The translations under genes and the position numbers were made by a program. From contig NZ_AP019860.1 in NCBI RefSeq assembly GCF_009002475.1, positions 1,736,001 to 1,800,000 of the forward strand: a DNA stretch of 64,000 nucleotides, read 5' to 3'. Below are positions 8,804 through 16,825 of this stretch, piece after piece. Within the stretch, counting starts at the first letter, position 1; every line of letters starts with the position of its first letter. This stretch comes from Candidatus Uabimicrobium amorphum (lineage in GTDB: Bacteria > Planctomycetota > Uabimicrobiia > Uabimicrobiales > Uabimicrobiaceae). The notes beneath the pieces were generated by a model. That model had not been told where the DNA came from. It saw only the letters and a program-made list of their open reading frames with translations, and ran no database searches.

Positions 8804-11518
8804 TTATTTTTGTATATTGTATTTCCAAAGTTGTATATCATCCAAACTCGCAGATATAATCGTATTTTCCTTTTCAGAAAATGCGATATCGACAATCTTG
8901 CTATTGTGTTTTACAAGAGCAGCAGCTCTAGAAGTTCCATTTTGTAGCAACATAATCTTGCCTTCTTCGTTTCCAATGGCGATCATGCTGGTACGAGAAC
9001 AAATAGTAACACATGAAAAAATATTGTGTTCGTTGGTTCTAATTCTCACCTTGTCCACTTTTTTGATGCTTTGAGCATCTAGAGGACTGCGCCATATACT
9101 CACATCACTATCAGCATATGTAACTACAGTAAGTTGCTTTTTAGCAAAATCAAATTCATGGTCGATGAATTCATATTCTTGTTGTTCACCAATACTTTGT
9201 TTTGCAGTAACAGGGTTCATGCTAAAAGTATTGTCTAGTAAATCTCCTGTCTCAACATTCCATGTCAAAAGAGGCTTACTTTCGCTACCGGTATAAAATA
9301 CATTGAGTTGTGGATCAAAGGCGACATATTCAATTGCATCAAAGTGGGCATTTAAAGTAAAAATAGGGCTTAAAGCTAATGTAGCCACTTTACCTTTTTT
9401 CTGTACTTTTATTTTAGATATATCCCACAATTTGACAGTACCATCGTCTGCTCCGGAAAGTACGAAGTCATCTTTGATTGCCAAGCTCACCACTTTACTT
9501 CCGTGGCGTATTGTATTTCTTTTGGTTGTTTCCGTATTTCCCACCACAAAGTTTCCATTGTTGTAACCCAGTAAAAACTTTTCACCATTGGCAGAAAGAG
9601 CACTACTTGTAAGTTCTGCTTTTATTGGAAAGTTGTTCTTTCCTCCTGTGGGCAATGTGTTTTTCAATTGACCGTTACTTACCAGCAATGGATTTTCTTT
9701 TGGTTTCTTCGGATTATTGGGGTTATTCGGATTATTGGGGTTATTCGGATTATTGGGGTTATTCGGATTATTTGGAGTACTCGGGGTACCACTATTTCCA
9801 TCCCCAGGTGTAACGCGACGACCATTTGTTCTTCGCGAAGATTTGTCCTTTGCGTCGGTATTTTGTGCTACAGCAGTGTTTTCTTCTACTGTCTTTTCAA
9901 CATTTTTCTTCGCAGGAGTTGTTTCTGACACGTCGAATTCACTGCGTTTTTTCTTCGCAACGGCAACTTTGGCATCTTCTTCTTTTTTCTGCAACTTTGC
10001 AATTTTAATCAACTCATTTTTTAGCTCAATTGCCTGAATGAGTTCATTGTTTAATTGTCTGATTTTATTTACAGGTTTTCTTGCACTTTTTGCTTTTTTT
10101 ACCATTGTTTTTAAATCAGCAATTTTTTGTTGTTGCTTTTCAATTCTCTTACTAAGAAGCAGTTGTTTTTCGACGGACTCATTTTTTTCCGCAAGAACTT
10201 CTTCAATCTTGTTATTTTTTGCAACCAACTGTTTTTGCGTATCTTTTTGAATTTGCTGTGTATTTTTTGCATGCATTTCTTGCTCACGTTGCATTTTTTT
10301 GTGCATACTGTATGCAACAGATATAAAAGCCAAAACAATACACATAACACCTGCCATAACGCCACAGAAAGCTCTGTTACGTTCGACAAATTTGTTCATT
10401 GCAGACATTCTTGTCGGAGGTTTTGCTGAGATTGGTCGATTTTGCAAATAATTATCTAAATCTTTGACAAGCTCACTCATGTAGCGATAACGCTTATCGG
10501 GATTCTTTTCCAAACACTTAAGAGCAATGGCTGACAATTCAACAGAAACGTTTGGATTAATTTTTCGTGGGCACTGTGGATCTTGATGTAAAATTTGGTA
10601 ATAGACACTCATATGAGAGTCGCCCTCGAATGGTGCTTTACCTGCTAAAAGTTCGTACAGGGTAGCTCCTAGAGAGTATACGTCTGTTCTAAAGTCAATG
10701 GCTTCATTATTTGCTTGCTCAGGAGACATATACATCAATGTACCAAGTAAATCACCTGTTCGCGAAATATCATCATTGCGATTTACCAATTTTGCAATAC
10801 CAAAATCGAGTATCTTCACCTTATTGTTCTTGTCCACAATAATGTTAGAAGGTTTAATATCGCGATGAATAACACCTTGTTTGTGTACTTCGTCAATGGC
10901 TTCCGCGATTATTTTTATTAAAAGAGCGGTTTTACGAGGAAAAAGTTTTCGCTCTTTCCCAAGAGTTTTTAGCGTTTGACCTTCGACATACTCCATAGCA
11001 AAATAAGGTTGCGGTTCGCTACCTATTTCGTATAACTGGACGATATTCTCATGATTCAACTTAGCAATAGCCTTCGCTTCTTGGCGAAAACGTAAAAGTT
11101 CTTTGCTGTGAGCACTCGGCGCATGAGAAAGTACTTTTAAGGCCACTTCACGATCTAACTTACTATCAATCGCTTTGTACACAAGCCCCATACCGCCCGC
11201 ACCGATTTGTTCCACAATTGTGTATTGCGCAAATTTCTGCCTTTCATGAAGGCCTTGGCTAATAAGCTGCTTTTGCGATTTTTCTTGCTCTTTAGGTGCT
11301 ACAGGAACGAAGCTTCCTAGAGTTTCCCAATTGACCGTGTCTTCATCGATTTTTGAAATTTCAAATAAACTACTAACACCGTTCAACTCTACAGAAGAGG
11401 CTTCCATTGCATCTTCTTGCTGTTCTTTTTCATCTGCACATGGCATATCAAAAAAACTATCCATGTTAATCGCATCAGATGAGTCAGAATTCTGTTTAGG
11501 TTTATGTTTATTTTCCAT
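8804..11518 (-). CDS. Membrane Ser/Thr kinase with coiled coil, Asn-Pro repeats and WD40-like domain
   Basis: 904 residues. The cytoplasmic N-terminus contains W-E-T-L-G-S-F-V-P at 64-72, the same motif that is repeated in the STAS protein at 3661-5982. The kinase domain (about 99-360) is complete: GAGGMGLV loop, K128, HRD D220, DFG D238, SPE. One membrane helix (about 384-404) leads into a coiled coil (408-530), a Thr/Asn-rich linker with six Asn-Pro-Asn triplet repeats, and a C-terminal WD40-like region (about 620-904), for example LSGADDGTVKLWD. A strong GGGGAGGA ribosome-binding site precedes the ATG. It is paralogous to the downstream kinase. The propeller is likely a periplasmic sensor or interaction surface. 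Confidence 0.9.
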   Translation of the reverse strand: MENKHKPKQNSDSSDAINMDSFFDMPCADEKEQQEDAMEASSVELNGVSSLFEISKIDEDTVNWETLGSFVPVAPKEQEKSQKQLISQGLHERQKFAQYTIVEQIGAGGMGLVYKAIDSKLDREVALKVLSHAPSAHSKELLRFRQEAKAIAKLNHENIVQLYEIGSEPQPYFAMEYVEGQTLKTLGKERKLFPRKTALLIKIIAEAIDEVHKQGVIHRDIKPSNIIVDKNNKVKILDFGIAKLVNRNDDISRTGDLLGTLMYMSPEQANNEAIDFRTDVYSLGATLYELLAGKAPFEGDSHMSVYYQILHQDPQCPRKINPNVSVELSAIALKCLEKNPDKRYRYMSELVKDLDNYLQNRPISAKPPTRMSAMNKFVERNRAFCGVMAGVMCIVLAFISVAYSMHKKMQREQEMHAKNTQQIQKDTQKQLVAKNNKIEEVLAEKNESVEKQLLLSKRIEKQQQKIADLKTMVKKAKSARKPVNKIRQLNNELIQAIELKNELIKIAKLQKKEEDAKVAVAKKKRSEFDVSETTPAKKNVEKTVEENTAVAQNTDAKDKSSRRTNGRRVTPGDGNSGTPSTPNNPNNPNNPNNPNNPNNPNNPKKPKENPLLVSNGQLKNTLPTGGKNNFPIKAELTSSALSANGEKFLLGYNNGNFVVGNTETTKRNTIRHGSKVVSLAIKDDFVLSGADDGTVKLWDISKIKVQKKGKVATLALSPIFTLNAHFDAIEYVAFDPQLNVFYTGSESKPLLTWNVETGDLLDNTFSMNPVTAKQSIGEQQEYEFIDHEFDFAKKQLTVVTYADSDVSIWRSPLDAQSIKKVDKVRIRTNEHNIFSCVTICSRTSMIAIGNEEGKIMLLQNGTSRAAALVKHNSKIVDIAFSEKENTIISASLDDIQLWKYNIQK
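9711..9772. repeat. 18 bp tandem repeat encoding Asn-Pro-Asn units
   Basis: Three and a half copies of an 18 bp unit alternate TTATTGGGG and TTATTCGGA half-units inside the kinase gene. It encodes repeated P-N-N triplets in the linker between the coiled coil and the WD40-like domain, so copy number could vary without a frameshift. Confidence 0.85.
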
Positions 11519-11597
11519 AAATCCTCCCCTAAGTAAACCATTGTGATTCTTTCACTTTGGCTGCGTTTATGTTCACTGTAAGTATAACATTTTATGC

Positions 11598-11634
11598 AAG
11601 GTTCGCAAGAAATTATTTCCGCTTTGCGAACCTT
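11598..11634. promoter_or_regulatory. Perfect 11 bp inverted repeat between divergent genes
   Basis: The arms AAGGTTCGCAA and TTGCGAACCTT match perfectly around a 15 nt spacer, in the 261 bp gap between the divergent kinase and yqeY genes. There is no T tract, so an operator for a dimeric regulator or an mRNA leader hairpin is more likely than a terminator. Confidence 0.5.
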
Positions 11635-11711
11635 CTACAGTAATAATGGTTAAACGTTATGTAGGATGTGACGAAAAATACTTTAGTATTTTCTAGTGCA
11701 TCCCGTGTTTG

Positions 11712-11761
11712 TATAATAGTTTTCCTTTAATTCTAACGTTTTTAGCTGGGAAAAATTCCCA
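11712..11761 (+). promoter_or_regulatory. Putative yqeY promoter -10 and leader hairpin
   Basis: A perfect TATAAT lies at 11712-11717, with a poor -35 match (TTTCTA at 11689-11694, 17 bp spacer). It is followed at 11747-11761 by the inverted repeat TGGGAA-AAA-TTCCCA, which would lie in the transcript leader or serve as an operator. An AAGGAAG ribosome-binding site precedes the yqeY ATG at 11780. Confidence 0.45.
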
Positions 11762-11779
11762 ATTATAAAGGAAGTTAAA

Positions 11780-12229
11780 ATGAGTGACGTTCGCAGTAAA
11801 ATTAGCGAAGATTTAAAACAAGCCATGCGCGAAAAAAACCAAGATAAGGTCGCAACTCTACGCATGCTGAAAACCGAAATTGTAAAACAAGAAACCTCTG
11901 ACAAGGCAAAAGAACTAGACGAAAAAGGTCTACTAAAGCTTTTAAACACCATGAAAAAACAGCGTTTAGAAGCGATAGAACAATATGAAAAGGCTGAACG
12001 TCAAGAACTTGCGGACCAAGAGAAACGCGAACTTGTTATCATCGAAGAGTATTTGCCAAAACAACTTTCTGCCGAAGAAATAACGGCAATTGTAAAAGAA
12101 GCTATTTCCGAAGTAGGGGCTAGTGACATGAAGCAAATGGGACAAGTGATGAAGTCTGCTGTTGCCAAAGCAGCGGGTAGAGCCGATGGTAAGGCCATTA
12201 GTGCAGAAGTGCGCAAACAACTCGGCTAA
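11780..12229 (+). CDS. yqeY: GatB/YqeY domain protein
   Basis: 149 residues, the normal length for YqeY. The N-terminal pattern (MSDVRSKISEDLKQAMREK, then DKVATLRMLKTEIVKQE) and the C-terminal half (MGQVMKSAVAKAAGRADGK) are typical of the family. YqeY resembles the tail domain of GatB, which binds tRNA in the amidotransferase complex, but YqeY itself has no firmly established reaction. It starts at an ATG after an AAGGAAG ribosome-binding site and is followed by a hairpin, so it appears to be a single-gene unit. Confidence 0.93.
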   Translation: MSDVRSKISEDLKQAMREKNQDKVATLRMLKTEIVKQETSDKAKELDEKGLLKLLNTMKKQRLEAIEQYEKAERQELADQEKRELVIIEEYLPKQLSAEEITAIVKEAISEVGASDMKQMGQVMKSAVAKAAGRADGKAISAEVRKQLG

Positions 12230-12238
12230 TTTTGTTCA

Positions 12239-12259
12239 AAGGCGGCATAGAGCCGCCTT
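12239..12259 (+). terminator. Hairpin after yqeY
   Basis: The arms AAGGCGGC and GCCGCCTT close a 5 nt loop 10 nt after the yqeY stop. The T tract is poor (TTCAAACTTCATTT), so termination may be partial, which would allow read-through into the oligopeptidase gene at 12295. Confidence 0.55.
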
Positions 12260-12294
12260 CAAACTTCATTTCGTAACAAGCAAAAGGAAAAACG

Positions 12295-14289
12295 ATGAGT
12301 GATCCATACATCTGGTTGGAAAACACAGGTGATCAACAAGCCCTTGCCTGGGTAAAAAAACAAAACGATGATACCACATCTCATTTTAAACAAGATACTA
12401 ATTTTTGTGAGTTCTATGATCGTTGCCTTGGAATACTTAACTCAGAAAAACGCATATTTTATCCAACAATACGCGGCGAATACCTATACAATTTTTACAA
12501 AAGTCCCAAAAATGAACGCGGTATATGGCGGCGCACTAGCTATGAAAATTATTTCAACGAACAACAGTGGGAAGAATTACTTGATCTAGATAAATTATGT
12601 GAAGAACAACAACAACCCTGGGTGTTCAAAGGTGTCGAAGGATTATATCCTAACTACGAAAGATACATGGTCAAGCTTTCGCAAGGTGGCTCGGACGCGG
12701 TTGCCATCCGTGAATACGACATTGTACAAAAATCTTTTATTGAAGACGGGTTTCGCGTCCCAGAATCGAAAACATTTTTGTCATGGTGTGATATCGACAC
12801 GCTGTGGATCGCTTGTCATGTCGGAGGGCTGACAAAATCGGGTTATCCACTTACATTGCGTGAGTGGAAAAGAGGAACGAATATCGAAGATTCGAAAATA
12901 CTTTTTCGTGGAGAGGAAGATGATGTTGCCGTGTACGGAGCGGTTGTACATACACAACAGCGCAAGTACAAATTAATTTTGCGTGCACAAACTTTTTATC
13001 AAACGCAACACTTTCTCTATGAAGAAAATCAACTGCAACGCTTGGATATTCCGGAGGATAGCAAGCTATGCGGTTTTTTACAAGATCATTTAATTCTTCA
13101 GTTAAAATCAGATTGGAAACCAGCCGATGTCGTTTATCCATCGGGAAGTATTGTTGCAATTTCATTTCCTGATTTTATAAAAGGCTCACGAGATTTTATA
13201 ACAGTTTTTTGTCCTGAATCTTGTGAAACAGTAACATCTATAGAACTAACGAAAAACCTCATTGTCATCAACAAATTGAAAAATGTTCGCAGTGAATTAT
13301 GGTGTTACGATTTACGCACGAGGCAACTGCATCAAGTAGAAACACCTTGTTATGGAAGCATACATCTTGTCAGTAGTGATGATCTTCACAACCGTTTTTT
13401 CTATACATACAGTGACTTTTTAACTCCGCCAACACTATACCTTTTCGAGGACAATCATACACGCCAAACACGACAACTACCTCATTTTTTTTGCAATGAA
13501 AATTTTCGCGTGCAGCAATTAATGACACCTAGTAAAGATGGAACGGAAATTCCTTACTTTATCGTTTCCGCAAAAGATGTCGTTTACGATGGCAACAACC
13601 CTACTCTTATTAAAGTATACGGAGGTTTCGAAGTTTCGCTGTACCCTCACTATCTAGCGATGATTGGTTCTACATGGTTGGAACGTGGTGGTGTTTACGT
13701 AATAGCCAATGTACGTGGTGGAGGTGAATTTGGACCACAATGGCATCGTGCTGCCATAAAAGAAAACAAACAACGTTCTTTAGATGACTTGTTTGCGGTT
13801 ACTCAAGACATCATACACAGGAAATTGTCTCAGCCACGCTATATTGGCATTATTGGTGGTAGTAATGGTGGGCTTTTAGTCGCAAGTGCATTGATGCAGC
13901 GCCCGAAGTTATACAATGCTGTTATATGCCAAGTGCCTATTCTCGACATGAAAAGGTATCACAAACTTCTGGCGGGCGCAAGTTGGATCGCAGAATATGG
14001 AAATCCCGATATTGATGAAGAGTGGTCGTATATGAAAAGCTATTCGCCTTATCACAACGTATCTGCAAAAGATCAATATCCAACGATTCTTATATATACA
14101 TCGACAAAAGACGATCGTGTTCATCCAGGGCACGCACGTAAAATGGTCGCCAAAATGCAAGGTATGAACCACAAAGTACATTATTATGAAAATTTAGAAG
14201 GTGGACATGCAGGTGCGAGTACTCATCAACAACAAGCATTTGTCACGGCATTATCCTACACTTATTTGTGGAAACAGCTAGGCAACTAA
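12295..14289 (+). CDS. Prolyl oligopeptidase (S9A family)
   Basis: Serine peptidase of 664 residues that cleaves short peptides after proline. The N-terminus (DPYIWLEN, ALAWVKKQN) is characteristic of the family, and the central part (about 70-400) is the seven-bladed propeller. The alpha/beta hydrolase domain carries the catalytic triad: S523 in GGSNGG, the Asp in KDDRV (606/607), and H638 in GGHAG. No signal peptide is evident, so it is probably cytoplasmic. The length is slightly below the usual 690-710. It lies alone after yqeY; the AGGAAAAACG stretch before the ATG is a reasonable ribosome-binding site. Confidence 0.95.
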   Translation: MSDPYIWLENTGDQQALAWVKKQNDDTTSHFKQDTNFCEFYDRCLGILNSEKRIFYPTIRGEYLYNFYKSPKNERGIWRRTSYENYFNEQQWEELLDLDKLCEEQQQPWVFKGVEGLYPNYERYMVKLSQGGSDAVAIREYDIVQKSFIEDGFRVPESKTFLSWCDIDTLWIACHVGGLTKSGYPLTLREWKRGTNIEDSKILFRGEEDDVAVYGAVVHTQQRKYKLILRAQTFYQTQHFLYEENQLQRLDIPEDSKLCGFLQDHLILQLKSDWKPADVVYPSGSIVAISFPDFIKGSRDFITVFCPESCETVTSIELTKNLIVINKLKNVRSELWCYDLRTRQLHQVETPCYGSIHLVSSDDLHNRFFYTYSDFLTPPTLYLFEDNHTRQTRQLPHFFCNENFRVQQLMTPSKDGTEIPYFIVSAKDVVYDGNNPTLIKVYGGFEVSLYPHYLAMIGSTWLERGGVYVIANVRGGGEFGPQWHRAAIKENKQRSLDDLFAVTQDIIHRKLSQPRYIGIIGGSNGGLLVASALMQRPKLYNAVICQVPILDMKRYHKLLAGASWIAEYGNPDIDEEWSYMKSYSPYHNVSAKDQYPTILIYTSTKDDRVHPGHARKMVAKMQGMNHKVHYYENLEGGHAGASTHQQQAFVTALSYTYLWKQLGN

Positions 14290-14644
14290 TTTTTTTTGCG
14301 AATAAGCATTTTACATACTATACTTTTATGAAACCCTACTAGGTAGCTTTGTCATGGACACAATGCTACCGTTTTACCGAATAAAATGTTCGGAGAAATT
14401 ACCGCTACAAGCATGGTCAAGATCATATTACAACCTTAACCTTAGTTAATATTTTTTTCTACCTTAGTGATCGCTAAACTAAGTTTTAAACAAAAATGGT
14501 TTGGCTAAAGATTAGTAGCTAAAACAATCTACATTCAGCTTATCGAAATAGTAAATACTAATCACCCAAAATCGAATATATTCCACAAAATTAGTTTTAA
14601 CAATGGGAAAATAGGTCTTGTGACGGTTTTTTTAGGGGAAAGGG
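14290..14644. other. 355 bp intergenic region with hairpins
   Basis: No gene is supported here. At 14342-14370 an imperfect hairpin with GGTAGC and GCTACC ends is followed by GTTTT, a plausible terminator for the oligopeptidase gene. At 14463-14483 nested inverted repeats occur (CTTAGT and ACTAAG around a near-palindromic TTAGTGATCGCTAA), possibly an operator for the regulator gene that follows. An AGGGG ribosome-binding site directly precedes the next ATG. The region is very AT-rich. Confidence 0.5.
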
Positions 14645-16069
14645 ATGGACAATTTTTCAGGCGTTATTCCGTCTAAAAATAGCAATAATAATACAATCTA
14701 CACATCCTTCATTTTAAATTTGGCAAAAGAACTTCGGTGCTCATTTTTGGGAATATATCTCATAGAACATCAACAAACCGTTCATCTTGGAATTGTAAAC
14801 AATAATAATCAACAATACACGATTGAAAATAGCAAATGGCGCGTGCAAAAGGAGTTTTCTCATCTTCGTGATGAAATTAAATTCGATCAAGAGTGGAAAT
14901 CGAAAAAAAATTGGCACTGGTGCTCTATAAACAATTTTCTATTTGTATGTCGTGCTGACCAAAATTGCGATGTAAAAAAACTACAAAGTACCTGTGAGTC
15001 TGTTGCTATTTTTACGCCTAGTTTTGTGTCACTCACACACAAATCTACACAGAAAAATAGTGTCTTAAAAAACAAACGCTCGCTACTAAAATATCCGTAC
15101 AGCGATATTATTGGTCAAAGTAATTTACTTTTAGAAACACTGAGTTACGTTGACAAGGTAATTCAATATACCGATGCAAATGATTTGATTTACATTCATG
15201 GTGAAATAGGCACGGGAAAATCTATTCTCGCGCAAAACATTCACAGATATAGTTTTAGAGGTAACAAACCATTTATCGAGGTCAACTGTGGTGCTCTTGT
15301 CGAAACTTTATGCGAAACAGAATTTTTTGGCATAGCTCCTAACTCTGGTATTTCAGGGGCTCCAGCTCAAGGCCGTCCAGGTCTTTTTGAACTTGCCAAT
15401 GGTGGTTTTCTATTTCTCGACGAAGTTTCTGAGTTGTTGCCTTCTATGCAATCGGCGTTACTCCGCGTTGTAGAGGGGGCACCTTTTCGACGTGTATGTG
15501 GCAGTCACAATATCTATGTAGACGTGCGTATTATATCAGCAAGTAGTCGCGATATAAAAACACTAGACAAACGTAGCTTCATGCCTGAGCTGGCAGAACG
15601 TTTGGAAACAGTACGCATAGAAGTACCTTCTTTAGCACAAAGAAAAGAAGACATACCTTTTCTCATTGAATATTTCTGTGGTCAGTTATCAGCATCGCGC
15701 TCTAAGGCAATTACACTTGAACTCAAGCAGCGTATGTCTGCGTATGATTGGCCAGGTAACATCCGTCAGCTAAACAATTGTATACGCCAGTGTTCTCTGG
15801 GTAGAGTTCCGCAGTATCTACAGCGGCAGCAAATAAAAGATTATTGTTCTTTAGATTTAGCTGTCCGTGATTGCACACTACACATCATCATAAAGAGGGT
15901 TGCGGCTTTTGCCACAAAGAATAATCGTTTTTCTATGGATGATGTCGCGCAATCTTTTTCTTTATCACGCGAAGCTTTTAGACGCAGGTTAAAAGCAATT
16001 GGATACACATGGAAGCAGATTAAAGAGTTAAGTAACAAATGTGCGCATTCCGCACATTCATGTTCTTGA
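14645..16069 (+). CDS. AAA+ sigma-54 activator-type regulator with divergent L1 loop
   Basis: 474 residues. The N-terminal region (1-150) is an unrecognised, possibly GAF-like sensor. The central AAA+ domain (about 155-385) has Walker A GEIGTGKS at 186-193, Walker B FLFLDE with D259 and E260, and the sensor and arginine-finger region (PELAERLETVRIEVPSLAQRKEDIP) of enhancer-binding proteins. The GAFTGA loop that contacts sigma-54 is replaced by SGISGA at 234-239. The C-terminus (about 425-465) contains a helix-turn-helix (MDDVAQSFSLSREAFRRRLKA). It lies just upstream of a Roadblock/kinase cassette with a sigma-54-like promoter motif, so it is probably that cassette's regulator, though the altered loop leaves its sigma-factor partner uncertain. 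Confidence 0.85.
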   Translation: MDNFSGVIPSKNSNNNTIYTSFILNLAKELRCSFLGIYLIEHQQTVHLGIVNNNNQQYTIENSKWRVQKEFSHLRDEIKFDQEWKSKKNWHWCSINNFLFVCRADQNCDVKKLQSTCESVAIFTPSFVSLTHKSTQKNSVLKNKRSLLKYPYSDIIGQSNLLLETLSYVDKVIQYTDANDLIYIHGEIGTGKSILAQNIHRYSFRGNKPFIEVNCGALVETLCETEFFGIAPNSGISGAPAQGRPGLFELANGGFLFLDEVSELLPSMQSALLRVVEGAPFRRVCGSHNIYVDVRIISASSRDIKTLDKRSFMPELAERLETVRIEVPSLAQRKEDIPFLIEYFCGQLSASRSKAITLELKQRMSAYDWPGNIRQLNNCIRQCSLGRVPQYLQRQQIKDYCSLDLAVRDCTLHIIIKRVAAFATKNNRFSMDDVAQSFSLSREAFRRRLKAIGYTWKQIKELSNKCAHSAHSCS

Positions 16070-16207
16070 AATACATCGCGATCCGTGTGAAAACCACAAA
16101 GCAAACTTGAATTTTTTTTAACTCTTAAATAAAATATAGCTCTAGATACGCTTAAATAAAACAACTTACTGTATTTTTTTATCCTTTTAAGCAAAAAAAT
16201 ATACAAT

Positions 16208-16224
16208 TTGGCATAATAATTGTT
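16208..16224 (+). promoter_or_regulatory. Putative sigma-54 (-24/-12) promoter, cassette 1
   Basis: TTGGCA, six bases, then TTGTT reproduces the -24/-12 layout, with GG and the GC position (here GT) exactly 12 nt apart. It lies 52 nt before the Roadblock gene and directly after the gene for an AAA+ activator. A direct repeat ATACAATTTG at 16201 and 16241, 40 bp apart, flanks the site. Confidence 0.5.
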
Positions 16225-16275
16225 TAAACAGATGGAAAACATACAATTTGTATAAAACAAGAAAGGAGCTATATC

Positions 16276-16671
16276 ATGAGCGTTGACTCTATTATCGCAA
16301 AGTGTATAGGAGAGGTACCAAAAGCATTGGCCGCAGGTGTAATTGACCTGGACATGGGGATGCTGCTAAACGTCAAAACCGTAGATAGTCACCCTTCTGA
16401 AGTACTAGATCTTGTGGCGGCCGCCACAAAAGATCTTTTTGAGGGAGATAATGTTACCGCCATCGAGAACACGTTCAAAAAAATGCGTGGTGTGGAAAGT
16501 GATGAACGTTATTTTCAAGAAATGCTGATCACTTCAGCGAATCTTCTTCACTACTTTGGGCGCTTAAAATCAAATCCGCGCATCGCAATAGTTGTTGTAT
16601 GCCGCGTGGATGCGAACATTGGAATGGTGATGTCCAAGTCTAGAGCAATTGTCAATAGTGAGACTACATAA
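16276..16671 (+). CDS. Roadblock/LC7-like protein, copy 1
   Basis: 131-residue cytosolic protein. The pattern of an N-terminal helix, a beta hairpin (AAGVIDLDMGMLLNVKTVD), a long helix, and a final strand-helix (IAIVVVCRVDANIGMVMSKSR) resembles Roadblock/LC7 domains such as MglB; this is my inference from the pattern, not a database match. Such domains usually regulate small GTPases or form signalling scaffolds, but no GTPase gene is adjacent. Instead a Ser/Thr kinase follows after a hairpin. A strong AAGGAG lies 8 nt before the ATG. A near-identical protein is encoded at 20737-21132, and a related domain forms the end of the phosphatase at 19126-20037. Confidence 0.75.
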   Translation: MSVDSIIAKCIGEVPKALAAGVIDLDMGMLLNVKTVDSHPSEVLDLVAAATKDLFEGDNVTAIENTFKKMRGVESDERYFQEMLITSANLLHYFGRLKSNPRIAIVVVCRVDANIGMVMSKSRAIVNSETT

Positions 16672-16730
16672 ACTTAGATATTGGGAAAATTTAGGTTTTA
16701 GATTTTAGCCTTTTAGTTTTAGGTTTTGAA

Positions 16731-16760
16731 TCTGGCAAAATCAATTTTGCCAGATTTTTC
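16731..16760 (+). terminator. Hairpin between Roadblock and kinase genes, copy 1
   Basis: The arms TCTGGCAAAAT and ATTTTGCCAGA around a 2 nt loop are followed by TTTTTC, a classical intrinsic terminator inside the putative operon. An equivalent hairpin is kept in the second cassette, suggesting deliberate partial termination that gives more Roadblock protein than kinase, or separate promoters. Confidence 0.75.
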
Positions 16761-16825
16761 TCTTTACATTTTTTGCTATATAAAGTTATTTCCAACGCAA
16801 AAAAATTTATAGTAAGGGAAATAAA

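Noticed and set aside
11598..11634. tRNA gene suggested by GGTTCG
   Set aside because: No acceptor, anticodon or D arms can be formed around it; it is simply an 11 bp inverted repeat.
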